The translations under genes and the position numbers were made by a program. 64,000 bases of DNA, from assembly GCA_030068075.1 (NCBI GenBank), contig CM057837.1, positions 21,731,691 through 21,795,690 of the forward strand. The letters run 5' to 3'. Position 1 is the first letter of the stretch, and every line of letters begins with the position of its first letter. Positions 1 through 9,898 of this stretch are shown here, piece by piece. Source of the stretch: Paguma larvata (lineage: Eukaryota; Chordata; Mammalia; Carnivora; Viverridae). The notes under the pieces were generated by a model, which saw nothing but the letters and a program-made list of their open reading frames with translations, was not told the DNA's origin and did no database searches.

Positions 1-924
1 TTAGTCACTGTTCCTCTACCCGCCCTAATGTCTCAGAGGACATAGGGGGACTCGCCCGCCACGCCCCAGCCAGCCTGTTAGCAAGCAGCAGTAGCCGGGA
101 TGTCCCCCACCCCCGCTCCCACCACCCGCACCCACCTGGGGTCTCCGAGAAGCACGAGGCAGGTCGGAGGGGGGTAAAGGGTCTGGAAGGCCAGGCCGAC
201 CCAACTCCGAATCCCCACATGGCCCCGCCCCCCAGAAGGAGAGACCTCTCCAGGCCAGGGAGGCTTCCAGCTGAGAGGGTTCCCGGGTGGTTCCCGGCTG
301 GCACGGCAAGCTTTTAGTGACAGATGAGATGGGCACGCAGAGGGGATGGGTGACTTCTCCGCACCGAGAGCAAGCTGAGCGTGCTGGTCCTTGACCCTCT
401 CTCCTCCCCGGGTGGGTCCTCCAAGAGCTGCAGGAGGCCCACGGGCTGGGCTGGAGTCCTGGCCTCCCGCTGGGGCCAGGAACCTTCTCCTGGGTGGTGT
501 TGGAGAAACACACCAGGATGGGCATGGGAGCTCCAGCTGGGGTCGGGGCGCCGCCCGTGTGAGGCGTGGGGAGCCCCCCCCCATTCCTGCAGCCTGCTCT
601 GCCCCTGTTATCTGGTGGGGCGGAGGGTCCCTATTACTACTAACGGGGGACGGCAGCAGATAGATGAAACTCTGCCTCAGTCTCCCCAGAGAGGGAAAGG
701 GCCTTCACGACCTCAGGGGGGTGTTATGAGCCGAAATGCAGGCGGCAGCACCCGGCCAAGGCCCCCGTGAGCGTCAGTCTCGGCCGCCCTAACAGCACCA
801 AGACGGGACGGGGAGCAGAGTCCCCACGCTGACTCTGGCACCTGTGGCTGCTTCTCTTTTAGAAAGCCACAGAGCCTGAAAACACATTTGGAAGAACTGA
901 ATCCTATAAAGTACTTATTTGGTC
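1..924. other. Unique GC-rich DNA, no gene seen
   Basis: The stretch is GC-rich with long stop-free frames on both strands, but it has no recognisable protein family, no codon-like periodicity and no convincing splice-bounded exon. It contains one copy of a 40-bp sequence (518-557) repeated at 1308-1347. I see no known interspersed repeat before the SINE at 936. Confidence 0.5.
518..557 (+). repeat. 40-bp dispersed direct repeat, copy 1
   Basis: This 40-bp segment, centred on GGGAGCTCCAGCTGG, recurs in the same orientation at 1308-1347. The two copies differ at four positions, all transitions. They are about 790 bp apart with a SINE between them, and the flanks do not match. The family is unknown to me; it may be a piece of an old interspersed repeat or a local duplication. 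Confidence 0.6.
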
Positions 925-935
925 TAAGAACCCAA

Positions 936-1139
936 TCTTTTTTTTTTTTATTTTTTTTTTTATTTTATTTATTTTAAGAGAGAGCATGCAGGGGAGGGGC
1001 TGAGAGAGAGAAACCCAAGCAGGCCCTGCACTGTCAGCACAGAACCCGGTGCAGAGCTCGAACTCACAAACCAAGAGATCATGACCTGAGCTGAGACCAA
1101 GAGTCGGACGCTTAACCGACTGAGCCCCCCGGGCGCCCC
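936..1139 (-). mobile_element. Carnivore tRNA-derived SINE (felid)
   Basis: Antisense copy: T-rich tail at the left, tRNA-like head ending in GGGCGCCCC at the right. The body is of the older type, with an antisense CCAAGCAGG tail block and the CAAGAGTCGG head variant. The target-site duplication TAAGAACCCA is visible at 925-934 and 1140-1149, so the copy is full length. Confidence 0.95.
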
Positions 1140-1149
1140 TAAGAACCCA

Positions 1150-2419
1150 GTTTTTTACAACAGAAGGTCAAACAGGAGCCCATGAGTAGAAGAGGAACCG
1201 TTTTGCAGGAGAAAAACAGTCATGCGCGCACACCAAGAGGTGGCAACGTTGATTCAGGGAGGGGCCCGGGCCAGCGCCCCGAGTGCTCCAAGGACGAGTG
1301 CTCCAACGATGGACACGGGAGCTCCAGCTGGAGTCGGGGTGCCGCCCTGTGGCTGGAGCAGCGGCAGAAGGGCTTCAGGCCCACGAAAACAGGGCTGGCT
1401 GCCCAGCTGGGGTCCCGCACTTGCACCTTGCAAATGCCCTTGGCCAGGAGGCATCCAAAGGCCAGACTCTTGGGGTCCCTGAATCCCAGCCGTGAAATGG
1501 GGTAACAGGTGCCTGGTCTTCTGCTCTCCAGGACGGGGCACGCCGTGAGCCGTCCCACGTGACGGTGTGACCATCGGCCTAGAAACGCCGAGGGGCACCA
1601 ATGACAGCCTTCGCAGCGGCTCAGGCTGGGCCCGCCGCACCTCCCCTCTCCTTCCACCGACCCGTCAGGGCAGACCTTTCAGCCGGGCTGATGGCCAGCT
1701 GCTCCCCTGCCCTAAAGTCCCTGCCTAGTCTCCATCTGACATTCTGTGAGCAGCGAGGCACATCGCTGTGTCGTCAGAGTCCGGGCAAGAAACAGAGTCC
1801 AAAGTCTGGACGGAGAGAAGAGAGAGAACAAGGGACGTGGTGACGCCCGCGGCCGGGCCCTGGTTGGGCCTCTCGGTCCGGACCGGCCGGCCAGTTACCT
1901 CAGTGAACGGCAGGGAGGTCAGACAGACACCGGGCAGGCTCCAAAGCCAGAACCCTTATGAAACACGGGGTTTGCCTTCGGTGCCTGGGACCGCCTTGCC
2001 TGCCATCCAGCAGGTCCCCTCTGACATGCCTGAGCCTCGGAGCTCAGACCAAAGGGACGTGCCGAGCCCATGGGCATTGATTTACTATTTACTAATAAAC
2101 ACAATTCGGGATCAGGTGCAGGGAATCCAGAAGCCAGAGGAGGCCTTGCAGGGCGTTCCATCGACGGCTCATTTCACAAAATGGGAGGGAGACTGAGGTG
2201 CAGACGGCTGCGAGGCGTCTACGGGCTGAGTTGTGGGTTCTTTGGACCACTCCCCAACCTTGGAGAGCCCGTCACCAGCCAGTCCTCCCCAAGCACCACC
2301 AGAGGCTGGTCGGGGCCAGGCGCTGCAGCAGACAGACGCCGGGCACTCTGAGGGTGAGGTGACAGCAGGTGGCAGCCTGACTCAGAAAGCAACTCACCTA
2401 CTGCCCTTCCACCACCTCT
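1150..2419. other. Unique GC-rich DNA, no gene seen
   Basis: Apart from the second copy of the 40-bp repeat, I see only GC-rich unique sequence. An AT-rich patch near 2,070-2,110 (around TTTACTATTTACTAATAAAC) could be the remnant of a regulatory element or an old repeat. No exon is supported. Confidence 0.45.
1308..1347 (+). repeat. 40-bp dispersed direct repeat, copy 2
   Basis: Partner of 518-557: 36 of 40 bases match in the same orientation, and the four differences are transitions, as expected from old CpG and other C-to-T decay. Confidence 0.6.
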
Positions 2420-2546
2420 GACTGTGTGGTTGAGGCTTGTGACCTGACTCTCTCCAACCTCGGCTTCCACATCTATAAAATGGGACACGAACAATGGCTA
2501 CTGATAGGACTGTCATGAGGACTACACTGAAAACCATATTATAACT
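2420..2546 (+). mobile_element. MIR SINE (5' part, interrupted)
   Basis: The diagnostic MIR core is visible: a degraded CTCTC...CCTCGGCTTCC block, then ATCTATAAAATGGG, then TGTCATGAGGA. A felid SINE is inserted directly after it. The MIR tail appears to resume after that SINE, near 2751-2795. Confidence 0.65.
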
Positions 2547-2750
2547 GAGCGTCCAGGTGGCTCAGCTGGTTAAGCTTCTGACTCTTGATTTCGGCTCAGG
2601 TCATGGTCTCATGGTCATGAGAGACTGAGCTCCACACTGGGCTCAGGGTAGAGCCCACTTAGGACTCTCTCTCTCTCTCTCTCTCCCTCTCCTCAGCTTG
2701 CATGCTCTCTTCTCTCTCTTAAAATAAAATTGAAATAAAATAAAATAAAA
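2547..2750 (+). mobile_element. Carnivore tRNA-derived SINE (felid)
   Basis: Sense copy with a diverged head (GAGCGTCCAGGTGGCTCAG). It is the 'CTCTTGATTTCGGCTCAGG' variant and has a long CT run and an AATAAAATAAAA tail. It splits an older MIR, so it inserted after the MIR. Confidence 0.93.
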
Positions 2751-2800
2751 GCTGTATCAGAAGCATGTAGCACGTTACAAATAATGAATGCCAGTGAAGA
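2751..2800 (+). mobile_element. MIR SINE tail, continued
   Basis: AAGCATGTAGCACGTTACAAATAATGAATG resembles, with substitutions, the MIR 3' end (…CTAGCACATAGTAAGTGCTCAATAAATG). It probably belongs with 2420-2546. Confidence 0.4.
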
Positions 2801-2953
2801 CACGGGTGGTGACAGTGCCAACCACAACCCTGGCAAGCCCAGGCTTGGGACGTCTGGGCCCTCAAGGCAGGCAGTCTGACAGGAAGCCTGATGCCCAAGG
2901 AACCAGGGCCAGGAGGGGCCTGGAGGTGAGGGAGCACACGGTTAAGAAAGAGG

Positions 2954-3173
2954 AGGGGCGCCTGGTTGGCTCAGTCAGTTGAGCATCCGACTTCGGCTCA
3001 GGTCAGTGGTCTCGAGGTCTGTGAGTTCGGGCCCCGCGTTGGGCTCTGTGCTGCCAGCTCAGAGCCTGGAGCCTGCTTCGGATTCTGTGTCTCCCTCTCT
3101 CTCTGCCCCTCCCCCACTCATGCTCTGTCTCTCTCTGTCTCAAAAATAAAAAAAAAATTTAAAAAAAAAAAAA
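2954..3173 (+). mobile_element. Carnivore tRNA-derived SINE (felid, younger form)
   Basis: Full-length sense copy of the 'CGACTTCGGCTCAGG' type with the felid body (CTCAGAGCCTGGAGCCTGC), a CT-rich block and a 20+ base A-rich tail. The flanks AAGAAAGAGG and AAAGAGAGGG are a likely target-site duplication. Confidence 0.95.
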
Positions 3174-3289
3174 GAGAGGGCAAAGTTCTACCCAGCAAAG
3201 GGAGCCTGGAGCAAAACTCCAGGACTGACTGTCCTGAACACTCCTGGGGCAACCGGGACAAAGGGAACCGTGACAGTAGCTACCACAGC

Positions 3290-3460
3290 TCCCAGTGACT
3301 GGCCTCCAGTGCCTCTCCCAACCGCCCAGTGTGTCATCCACAGGCTCACCTTGAACCCTCCAGACCATCTGAGAGATGGGTCAATAGCCCCACTCACAGG
3401 TGAGAACTGGGGTCTGGAGGGGCTGAGGGCCTCGCCCGGGGGCAGAGCTCAGCTGAGAAC
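3290..3460 (-). mobile_element. MIR-like SINE fragment
   Basis: An antisense MIR-like core is seen: ACCATCTGAGAGATGGG, then a degraded GAACTGGGGTCTGGAGGGGCTGAG block. It is strongly diverged and the boundaries are soft. Confidence 0.45.
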
Positions 3461-3699
3461 TCTTTAGTATGAACTGGCCTCATGAGAATGGATACAAACG
3501 TGGAAAATACAGCACCCTGGGCAGAGCCGAACGATTTCGTGTTGAACTCAGCACCAAGTTCAACAACTCGCAGACTCTTATTTGAGAGTTGAGAGGAACC
3601 ACCTCTCCACCACCGTCTGACCCTTCAAGCAACAACATACCCCTTTAGCTTCTGAATGTGGGGCAAGCAAAATGGTGGTTAAGAGAGGATACCTCACTT
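3461..3699. other. Unassigned AT-balanced DNA
   Basis: This is a less GC-rich patch with several AAC/TTG-rich short words. I recognise no repeat and no exon. It could be a weakly conserved non-coding element or decayed repeat sequence. Confidence 0.3.
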
Positions 3700-3826
3700 A
3701 ACTTACCGCCCCCCACCCATGACACGGGTGGGAAGCTGAGGCACAAAAAGGCTATAAAACCTGCCCAAGACCACGTCACGATCACAGGACAGAGCTGGGA
3801 CTCAAGACTTAGGCTCTCACCCGCAA
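3700..3826 (-). mobile_element. MIR SINE fragment
   Basis: Antisense MIR core: GGGTGGGAAGCTGAGGCAC followed by the CTGCCCAAGACCACGTCACG block and AGAGCTGGGACTCAAGACT. It is directly abutted by a felid SINE. Confidence 0.7.
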
Positions 3827-3828
3827 AA

Positions 3829-3869
3829 GCTGAGAAAGAGACAGAGAGGAAGCGAGCAAGTGTGGGAGG

Positions 3870-3909
<40 letters not shown>

Positions 3910-4029
3910 ATTCTAAGCAGGCTCTGCACTCTCAGTGCAGAGTCTGACATGGAGCTCAAACTCACGACACTGAGATCATGACCTGAGCCAAAATGGGATG
4001 CTTAATCGACTGAGCCACCCAGGTGCCCC
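3829..4029 (-). mobile_element. Carnivore tRNA-derived SINE (felid) with expanded GA tract
   Basis: Antisense copy ending CCACCCAGGTGCCCC. The CT-rich block has expanded into about 36 bp of pure GA repeat at 3872-3908, a local microsatellite. It is the older body type with the antisense AAGCAGGCTCTGCACTCTC block. Confidence 0.9.
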
Positions 4030-4489
4030 ACCCTCTTTTTAGGTGACACGTAAGAGGCAGCGCCTGCCCTGGGGAGAGCACTGGCCCCACGCTCCTTCCT
4101 CATGAGGCAGCCTAAGCCAGGCTGAATCTCTGCGCCCTGCTGTACATGTGGGCAGCAATCGGCTGGGGTTTGCCAATATGGCTTCCCTGTACATCCCTGG
4201 GGTGCCAGGGGAGGCGTATGGACTCTTTTTGTGAGCCTCCTGAGTAATAATCCAAGTCTCAGTGACCTCCTAATCCACAGGGGCTTCCTACCGGAGGCAG
4301 CATTGTTGGGGTACACCATTAACTGTTCCAGAAGCACCAGCCTGGCTACCCCTGATTTCCACATGGTGGCCCAGCACACCCCTGCTGAGATCAGAAGCCG
4401 AGAAACAGCTCTTGTCCGGTGTGATCTCACACGCCCACCCCGCATCCCTCGGTTTCCCTCCACGTGGGTCGGTGTGCACAATTCTACTG
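4030..4489. other. Unique DNA, no gene seen
   Basis: Mixed-composition unique sequence. No known repeat and no supported exon were seen. Stop-free frames here lack family features. Confidence 0.35.
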
Positions 4490-4559
4490 CTCTACCTCAG
4501 ACACCACGTGGACCGTTGTGTCTCTTTTCTTCATCTTTTTGGACAAAAATGGTATTTAA

Positions 4560-4769
4560 GGGGCGCCTGGGTGGCTCAGTTGGTTGGGCGGCCGACTTCG
4601 GCTCAGGTCATGATCTCACAGTCTGTGAGTTCAAGCCCCGCATCTGGCTCTGTGCTGGCGGCTCAGAGCCTGGAGCCTGCTTCGGATTCTGTGTCTCCCT
4701 CTCTCTCTGCCCTTCCCCTGCTCACGCTCTGTCTCTATATCTCTCAAAAATAAATAAATGTTAAAAAAA
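4560..4769 (+). mobile_element. Carnivore tRNA-derived SINE (felid, younger form)
   Basis: Full-length sense copy. The target-site duplication AAAATGGTATTT(T)A flanks it at about 4546-4559 and 4763-4778. Confidence 0.96.
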
Positions 4770-4889
4770 ATGGTATTTTATACACACTATTCTGTAATAT
4801 TTTTTACTGTTTATATACCCTATTCATGTCATACAAACTAATGTCAACATGAAATAGAACTACCACATTTTTTAAAATTTTTTAAATTG

Positions 4890-5101
4890 TATTCATTTTT
4901 TTTTAACATTTTAATTTATTATTGAGAGACAGAACATGAGCAGGGGAGGGGCAGAGAGACAGGGAGACACAGAATCTGAAGGAGGCTCCAGGCTCTGAGC
5001 TGTCAGCACAGAGCCCGACATGGGGCTCGAACTCACAAACTGCGAGATCATGACCTGAGCCGAAGTTGGAGGCTCAACCGACTGAGCCACCCAGGCGCCC
5101 C
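4890..5101 (-). mobile_element. Carnivore tRNA-derived SINE, nested copy A
   Basis: Antisense copy of the younger felid type. G(T)TATTCATTTTT flanks it at 4889 and again at 5102. It is the leftmost of three antisense SINEs that share this short target word. Confidence 0.95.
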
Positions 5102-5117
5102 GTTATTCATTTTTTTT

Positions 5118-5335
5118 TTAAATTTTTTTTTAATGTTTATTTATTTTTGAGAGACATAGAGACAGAGCATGAGCAGGGGAGGGGCAGAGAGAGAGGGAGA
5201 CACAGAATCTGAAGCAGGCTCCAGGCTCTGAGACATCAGCACAGAGCCTGACGCGGGGCTCGAACTCACAGACCGCGAGATCATGACCTGAGCTGAGGTC
5301 GGACGCTTAGCCGACTGAGCCACCCAGGAACCCCC
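5118..5335 (-). mobile_element. Carnivore tRNA-derived SINE, nested copy B
   Basis: Antisense, younger felid type. It is flanked by GTTATTCATTTTT at 5102 and 5337. It most likely inserted into the T-rich (antisense A) tail of the SINE to its right. Confidence 0.95.
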
Positions 5336-5354
5336 CGTTATTCATTTTTAAGAA

Positions 5355-5365
5355 AGGCGCGCGCG

Positions 5366-5419
<54 letters not shown>

Positions 5420-5587
5420 TGAGTGGAGGAGGGGCAGAGAGAGAGAGGGAGACACAGAACCCGAAGCAGGCTCCAGGCTCCGAGCTGTCAGCACAGAGCC
5501 CAACATAGGGCTCGAACTCACGAACCGCGAGATCATGACCTGAGCCAAAAATCTGACACTTAACCAACTGAGCCACCCAGGAGCCCC
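5355..5587 (-). mobile_element. Carnivore tRNA-derived SINE, outer copy with CA microsatellite
   Basis: Antisense copy whose tail or CT region carries a 62-bp alternating GC/AC tract. The likely original target duplication is CTACCAC… at about 4860 and CTACCATG… at about 5587, which brackets the whole trio and makes this the first of the three insertions. Confidence 0.93.
5357..5418. repeat. (GC)n(AC)n alternating purine-pyrimidine microsatellite
   Basis: About 62 bp of strict alternation, GCGCGCGC ACGCGCGC followed by a pure AC run and ending ACGC. It lies in the tail of an antisense SINE. This composition is length-unstable and favours Z-DNA. Confidence 0.95.
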
Positions 5588-5734
5588 TACCATGTTCTTT
5601 TTAAATAGCTACAGAGTACTCCACCCTCGGGGTAAACTAACTTATTCCCTCCTCCTCTCCGGATGGACAAGCGGCTTGTTCCCGGCCACACATATGAAAT
5701 TATAAACCCATGAACAGTTGAGCCGTCCACTGGC

Positions 5735-5860
5735 CCAGACTTCAATACTGTTATTCATCAAAACACTCTGACCAGGATTGCTGACTGGCTTCATAATCCA
5801 TTATAGATTTGAACAGAGAAAATATACACTAGTCAAACATTGGTCTTTTATTTGTGTTTT
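5735..5860. promoter_or_regulatory. Candidate conserved AT-rich non-coding element
   Basis: A 125-bp AT-rich block sits in GC-rich surroundings, with words such as CTTCAATACTGTTATTCATC and CATAATCCATTATAGATTTG. It resembles no repeat I know. Its conservation is inferred from composition only. Confidence 0.25.
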
Positions 5861-7249
5861 TCATTTGGGGGGGTTCTACCCTGGGTTTCATTTGGGGGCT
5901 AAATGCTCTGAGGCTTCGTAAGAGTTGGGACGCCCAGGCTCGGGGTCCGCAGGGACTCAGCCTCTGGCGACCCGTGAGCACTGGGTGGATGAGGGAGGAG
6001 GGCACTGGGGCCGGGGACCAGGATGGCGTAACAGGAAGAGAGGCACTGTGTCTTCAAGTCCTCTGTGCTTGTGGGGAAACACAGAGGGAGGGGTGTGGGA
6101 GGAAGCACGGTGTCACCTCGGGGGAACGCGTGGGCCACGGCTGGTGACCCGGGTTTGCGCTTTGTACTCTGTCCATTCATGTCCTGGTATGACCATTAGT
6201 GACTAGGAAGCCCCTTAACAACTTTCGAAGCTGATGCCATAGACATTACAAAACCAGAACACAGCTCTCCGTACACCATCTCTGAAGACAAGCCCAAACA
6301 AGCGGCCACCCACTCCGATACCCCGAAGGGGCCTCCTCTGGCAGGTGCTGGGCCGCAAGCGGGAGGATGGGATGAGGCGGCACAGGTGAGGCTCCTGGCT
6401 GTCCCTCGGTCCCTAGCAATGATTATTGCCACTCCTAGGGCCGGACACTGCCAGGGCGACCAGCACCGAGGAGCAGTCGGTCCTAACGTCTGCAGGGTGG
6501 CGACTCTGGACAAGGCTTCCCTGGCCCAGCCCTGCGCTGCTCCACACCCTGCTGGGAGGGACCTGAGTTTTACCAGGGTCGCAGGGCTTCCGGTGCACCC
6601 GGGGGCTGGAGAGCCCTCCCCCCCCTTGGAAGGATGGGTTGTGGGTCTGGAGGTCCTGGGTGGCAATTGCTTTATGAAGCTGCCCGGGCCGAGGTCCGCT
6701 TCCTTCCGCTGGCCGCAAAGAGGCCGGGCGATCGGGCCCACAGATGTGCTTTAGTGGCCTGTGACAGGATGCAGTAAATGCCCGCGTGCCTTTCACATGC
6801 AGATGTCGGCTTTGTGCTGGCCAGCCCCCGGGCCAGCGCCCCGCAGCCCCCGCTGGGCCCGGCCCTGCCTCTGAATGGCTCCCCTCGGGGAGCCCAACTG
6901 CCCAAGAATGGGCTCCAATAAAGGGCCTGCTGGGGGGACCCGGGCCGGTTACAGATGTCCCATTACCACGCCCACCCACAAATCCTAGAGCAGTAAGAGG
7001 GCCCCCCCACCCCACCCCCACCCCACCCCCACCCCCAGCCCACGCGGCTCTGGGAAGGAGTCAGGGTGGCCTTCGGTTCCATCTGGGACGCTCCCGGCCC
7101 AGATGGCACCTTCGAGACCCGGGCGCACACAGCTGCGGACCTGTGAGACTATGTCCCCCCCACCTCACCCCGCCCCCCGCCCCCCGCCACCAGCTCCCCG
7201 CCGGCCTGGTCTCTCTCCGTCTGCAGTGGGCCTTTCTGGGGGCTGCTTA
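5861..7249. other. Unique GC-rich DNA with a C-rich tract, no gene seen
   Basis: GC-rich unique sequence. A moderately AT-containing block at 6,200-6,300 and another at 6,650-6,800 (around GGTGGCAATTGCTTTATGAA) may be regulatory. A 260-codon stop-free frame spanning 6786-7568 runs through a C-rich simple repeat and an L2-like piece and is not credible as protein. Confidence 0.4.
7001..7037. repeat. C-rich simple repeat (CCCCA)n
   Basis: Runs of four to seven C separated by single A. The complementary strand has four or more G-runs at short spacing, a G-quadruplex-type motif. Confidence 0.9.
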
Positions 7250-7390
7250 CACTGATCTCCCAGCTGGACCCCGAGCTTCTCAAGGGCAGACCTCTATGTG
7301 TCTCTGTGTGCCTCGTTCACGGCCGAGCGTCCCGGGGCTGACAGCAGGTGTTGGAGCTGACAAATGCCCAGTAAGTCCTTGTCTTGGGTG
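7250..7390 (+). mobile_element. LINE-2 3' end fragment
   Basis: The arrangement GAGCTTCTCAAGGGCAGACC … GTGTCTCTGTGTGCCTCG … AGCAGGTGTT … GCCCAGTAAG resembles the L2 3' end (…CTCCTTGAGGGCAGGGAC … GTGCCTGGCACATAGTAGG). It is heavily diverged. Confidence 0.45.
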
Positions 7391-7679
7391 TGGGAGTGAT
7401 GAAGGAGCTACTGCACGCTTCGAGAGGCAGCGTGGCGCCCTGAGGGACACTGAGGCCTCGGAGTCACACAGACCCCGGCCACCTTTTCTACTTCTGCTGT
7501 TCCTGAATCTCTGCACCTCAGTCACTTTGAAGAGGGGCCCCAAATTCCTACCTCAGGGCCCGTGGTGAAGGCAGCTATGGGGCCAGGCACCCACCCCATC
7601 ACAGGCCACCTTCAATTATTGGTGACCACTGTTACCGTGGTCCACATCGTTCTGAAAAGCAGAGTTTAATGATTTTGAT

Positions 7680-7875
7680 TTCTTTATTTATTTTTAATAT
7701 TTATTTACTTTTGAAAGAGAAAGAAACACAGAGAGAGAGGGAGAGGGTGAGGGAGACAAGAGGATCCGAACTCTGACGGCAAATACCCCGATACGGGGCT
7801 GGAACCCATGAGCCGTGAGATCACGACCTGCGTCAAAGTCAGACGCTTGGCCCACCGAGGCGCCCAGGCGCCCCC
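7680..7875 (-). mobile_element. Carnivore tRNA-derived SINE (diverged)
   Basis: Antisense copy with tail AATATTTATTTACTTTTGAAAG and head ending CACCGAGGCGCCCAGGCGCCCCC. It is the most diverged copy in the window and carries a short duplication of the CGCCCAGG end. A possible target duplication is GCAGAGTTTAAT / GCAGTTTAT. Confidence 0.88.
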
Positions 7876-9464
7876 AAAATGCAGTTTATTATACTCTTCA
7901 TGTGTTCCGTGTCCCCAAAACAGTGGGAACCTTTCAAAAAATTCGAGGGCACACGTCACTACAGGAAGTCTAGAAAGAAGAGCAGGAGCTGGCCCCTCCG
8001 GGGTTCCCAGAATGGAAGGTGCTGCCGGAAGCCCGCGGCGCTGGGGAGCCGCCACAGGGGTGAACGGTGCCCCAGGACCTGGTCCCCTCCCACCACGCCT
8101 GTCCCCTTGGCAGCTGCTCTGGCTCCAGAGGCCTTTCACTTTGAGGACATCAAAGTGAGCCGTGCATATCAAGGAGGCCCCCCATCGAGTGCAGGGGGCA
8201 AGGAACGGCACTCACGTGGCTGTAAACACTCCAGAAAGCAGCCAAATGCACAGTGTCATTCCCCTCGGCAGACCGCACCTGTTCCTTCCATAGACGGTTC
8301 CTGGGAGGGCCCAAGCTTGGCTAGGCCACCACGAAGTAGGGGCATCCTGTATGCGTGAGAGCATCCCCTCGGAAAACTCCCGGAGCAGGGAAGTTTCCAG
8401 CACCACACTCACTACCCCTGAGTCTCTGGACGCCGGACTTTGGACTTCCTGCATGGCACGAGGAAGGACGTGTGGGGCTTCCCTGAGCCCGAGTGTGATC
8501 GGTGGGCCGCTGGGGGGCTGGGCACCAGAGCCGGCAGAGGAGCTGAGAGAAAAGGAATTATCCAGAGAGCCACGGGGGCCGCGTGCTGTGGGCACTGGGC
8601 GGGCCGGGGCTCGGTGGGTACCGGGCCACAAGGGGGCTTCATCCGTTGAGAATCCTGCCCAGGAGTCTTTATGCAACTGGGAGCCAGGGATGGGTGGGGC
8701 CAGGGGGCGGAAGGGTTGCAAAGCTCACTTGAGAAGGCCTGGTGGGGCAGGGCGGGGGCACGGGCACTTGGTCCTGTGGCAGGGGAGCCGAGGAGGTTTC
8801 AGAGGGACGCCGCCATTCCATCTCCAGGCCCCTGGGCAGCACAGCAATAAAACCTCCCAGGATAAGGAGCAGTATGTCCCCTCCCGGAAAATAATCCCAA
8901 ACGCTCTGGGGGAGGACATCCCCCTCTCGGCCCACGAAACTGGCTATGATATGATTTAAGCCTCTTCTATAGCTGTTAGATTTCTACAGGTATAGCTGCG
9001 CCCAGAGACATCCCAGCGACATAAATCGGCCTGGGTGGAAATGAATCAAAAGCAGTCCCCTCCTGGGGATGAGTGGGAAGGTGCCGGTGCAGAACCCACG
9101 GAGGCTAACAGGCCGGGGACCCCTCCTGACTGCCACACCCTGGGATCTGGGCAGGCATCTGGTGGGCAGGTCTGGGTCGGGGGTGGGGCGGGGGCATTAC
9201 TCAGGAAGGCCTGTTGGAAGCCCCCGACCTCTCTCAATACCCGCTTCTCCCGCAAAGGACTCTAAGTGTGGCTCTGGCCCAGCGGCTGCGAGTCAGGCAG
9301 ACTTAGGTCTCCATGGTCCTTGCAATGTCCCGGCAAGGCCCGAGCTGCAGTGGCTTCAGCCGATAAAGGGAATCACAGCCCCTGCACACCCCAGACCGTG
9401 AGGGGACCACCCTGCGTAGCGAGAGGAAAGCATGAATGCCTAGCGCAGAAGAGGCAGCCTCCCC
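7876..9464. other. Unique GC-rich DNA, no gene seen
   Basis: No repeat family or exon is supported. A lower-GC block at about 8,935-9,050, with GATATGATTTAAGCC and TATAGCTGTTAGATTTC, is the only patch that looks like a possible conserved element. Long stop-free frames at 8,212-8,959 on both strands lack family features. Confidence 0.4.
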
Positions 9465-9650
9465 TGTCCAGGGCATAATAGGGAATACAGTCGATAACAC
9501 TGTAATAATGTTCGGGGACCGATGGGACAATACTCATCATGGTGAGCGCCGAGTACTGTGCAGAACTGCTGAGTCACTATGCTGGACGCCTGAAACTAAC
9601 GTAAGATTGTGTGTTAATTATACTTCAATTAAAAAAAAAATCCATAACTT
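9465..9650 (+). mobile_element. L1 3' end with A-tail
   Basis: The sense-strand 3' end of a carnivore or eutherian L1 is recognisable: TAATAGGGAATACAGTCGAT, GTAATAATGTTC, then TGAGTCACTATGCTGGACGC, CTGAAACTAACGTAAG and TTATACTTCAATTAAAAAAA. The copy is strongly 5'-truncated. Confidence 0.75.
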
Positions 9651-9651
9651 A

Positions 9652-9798
9652 GGGGCGCCTGGGTGGCTCAGTCCGTCGAGCGTCTGACTTCGGCCCAGGT
9701 CATGATCTTGCGGTGTGTAAGTTCGAGCCCCGCATCAGGCTCTGTGTTGACAGCTGAGAGCCCAGAGCCTGCTTCCGATTCTGAGTCTCCTTCTCTCT
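9652..9798 (+). mobile_element. Carnivore tRNA-derived SINE, cut by assembly gap
   Basis: The sense copy starts GGGGCGCCTGGGTGGCTCAG and runs to GAGTCTCCTTCTCTCT, where the N run begins. The CT-rich and A-tail portion is missing, and no SINE tail appears on the far side, so the gap removed real sequence. Confidence 0.95.
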
Positions 9799-9898
9799 NN
9801 NNNNNNNNNNNNNNNNNNNNNNNNNNNNNNNNNNNNNNNNNNNNNNNNNNNNNNNNNNNNNNNNNNNNNNNNNNNNNNNNNNNNNNNNNNNNNNNNNN
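9799..9898. other. Assembly gap (100 N)
   Basis: Exactly 100 unknown bases, the conventional placeholder for a gap of unknown size. It lies between a truncated SINE and a GC-rich minisatellite, so the gap is probably caused by that repeat. Confidence 1.

Larger units (their letters stand above)
4490..5730 (-). mobile_element. Antisense L1 (LINE-1) 3' fragment, interrupted by four SINEs
   Basis: The pieces outside the SINEs read as an old mammalian L1 3' region in antisense: near 4775-4870 (TTTATACACACTATTCTG… CTACCACATTTT) and resuming at 5588 (TACCATGTTC…AATAGCTACAGAGTACTCCA … GGATGGACAAGCGGCTTG). Four felid SINEs, at 4560, 4890, 5118 and 5355, split it. Confidence 0.6.

Noticed and set aside
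6786..7568. 260-codon frame on the plus strand
   Set aside because: Runs through a C-rich simple repeat and an L2-like fragment; no family resemblance.
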